From Nitrospina sp. (GTDB taxonomy: Bacteria; Nitrospinota; Nitrospinia; Nitrospinales; Nitrospinaceae), in the NCBI GenBank assembly GCA_020430445.1, contig JAGQJZ010000025.1:1-33321 (forward strand): a stretch of DNA of 33,321 nucleotides. Direction: 5' to 3'. The translations under genes were made by a program, and so were the position numbers. Below are positions 32,702 through 33,321 of this stretch, piece by piece; the stretch's first letter is position 1; each line of letters begins with the position of its first letter. The notes below the pieces were generated by a model. It was not told the DNA's origin, searched no databases, and saw nothing but the letters and a program-made list of their open reading frames with translations.

Positions 32702-33321
32702 CACAGGTCCCCTTCGATCAAAAGGTCCGGCCCCACCCGCTCGACACGCATGTTCCTGAGCCGCAGGGCGTCTTTCAGTTTTTTCATCCCCTCCCCTCCA
32801 ATTGAAGACGGGGCGTTCTTCCCGCCGATCAGGACCGGAGCGAGAAACCACATCACCCGGTCGACCATTTTCTCTTTCAGGATGCGGCTGTGCGTTTCCC
32901 CGCCCCCCTCGACCAGAACGCTGACGACGTCCATTTCCGCAAGCGCTTGCAGAATTTTTTTGAAGGGAATTGTGCCCCCTTTTGCGGGAATTTCAAGCAG
33001 AAACACGCCCATTTTTTCCAGCCGTTTTTTTTTGGGATGCTCCCCAGGCGTGGTGACCACCACCGCCCGCGTATCGGGCATGGCGGTGAATATCCGCGAC
33101 CCGAGGGGAGCCCTGAGGTTTGGGTCGATCACCACCCGCATGGGATACCGTTCCTGTTTCGGCGAAGGGCGCCCGGTCAGTCGCGGGTTGTCCTGGATGA
33201 CCGTTTCCGCGCCGACGAGTATCGCGTCCACTCTTGCACGCAATTGATGCCCCCGCTTTCGCGCCTGGGGACCGGTGATCCATTGCGATTCGCCGCCGGC
33301 GGTGGCGATTTTGCCATCGAG
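32701..33321 (-). CDS. ribD: Riboflavin biosynthesis protein RibD, reductase domain (partial)
   Basis: The gene runs off the right edge; the visible 206 residues are the C-terminal reductase half. The frame reads LDGKIATAGGESQWITGPQ and RARVDAILVGAETVIQDNPRLT from the edge, typical of RibD. LVEGGGETHSRIL and VLIGGKNAPS follow. The deaminase half should lie beyond the window. RibD makes the deamination and reduction steps after GTP cyclohydrolase II. The stop shares one base with the ribE start, so translation is coupled. It is the most upstream visible gene of the rib operon; a riboswitch, if any, is outside. Confidence 0.95.
   Translation of the reverse strand, partial: LDGKIATAGGESQWITGPQARKRGHQLRARVDAILVGAETVIQDNPRLTGRPSPKQERYPMRVVIDPNLRAPLGSRIFTAMPDTRAVVVTTPGEHPKKKRLEKMGVFLLEIPAKGGTIPFKKILQALAEMDVVSVLVEGGGETHSRILKEKMVDRVMWFLAPVLIGGKNAPSSIGGEGMKKLKDALRLRNMRVERVGPDLLIEGDL

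Noticed and set aside
1..33321. Search for tRNAs, rRNAs, CRISPR repeats, insertion sequences, phage genes and toxin-antitoxin pairs
   Set aside because: None was visible by eye. There are no regularly spaced repeats, transposase motifs, integrases or cloverleaf sequences; a tRNAscan or CRISPR search could confirm this.

Overview
The window is a dense stretch of bacterial chromosome, visibly GC-rich by eye, with about 30 protein genes in short, tightly packed operons on both strands. I see no insertion sequence, prophage, tRNA, rRNA or CRISPR array. The left edge holds the end of the succinyl-CoA synthetase alpha gene, followed by a four-gene alpha-beta-gamma-delta 2-oxoacid:ferredoxin oxidoreductase operon. 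This pairing is typical of organisms that run a reductive (or reversible) TCA cycle. Together with the ihfA-merR pair and the NtrY-like kinase beside a DUF4390-type gene, it suggests a Gram-negative chemolithoautotroph of the Nitrospinota/Nitrospirota kind. That placement is inference from gene content, not from a database search.

Layout. 1-5558: sucD end, two small convergent genes, one small orphan gene, and the oxidoreductase operon closed by a perfect terminator. 5598-7853: ndk, a secreted small protein, an FmdB-type zinc ribbon, a 6-pyruvoyl-tetrahydropterin-synthase-like gene overlapping folE. 7899-13554: a consensus promoter, then phoH, ybeY, a HIT hydrolase, mutS and a sugar-nucleotide epimerase. 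13523-16705: a DUF4390-type exported protein and a large NtrY-like sensor kinase. 16949-18901: an aldehyde dehydrogenase and a DUF1566-type protein. 18898-26004 (minus strand): a secreted HExxH protein; the operon of an EF-G-like GTPase, IHF alpha and a MerR regulator; and an 798-residue metallo-beta-lactamase protein with two cyclic-nucleotide-binding domains. 25934-29124 (minus): der and an AMIN-type cell-wall amidase behind a good sigma70 promoter. 29135-33321 (minus): ribD-ribE-ribBA-ribH-nusB and a metallophosphoesterase.

How the genes work together. The oxidoreductase and succinyl-CoA synthetase would supply ferredoxin-dependent carboxylation in central carbon metabolism. folE and the PTPS-like gene form a two-step pterin route from GTP. 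The rib cluster makes riboflavin from GTP and ribulose-5-phosphate, with nusB as its usual passenger. phoH-ybeY is a conserved RNA-maturation pair. Most of the window is housekeeping. The least explained items are the 798-residue MBL/cNMP protein with an unrecognised N-terminal third, the EF-G-like GTPase lacking the usual catalytic histidine, the probably leaderless phoH transcript, the animal-like PTPS motif, and an AT-rich codon patch inside the epimerase gene. No single locus reads clearly as a new defence or mobile system.
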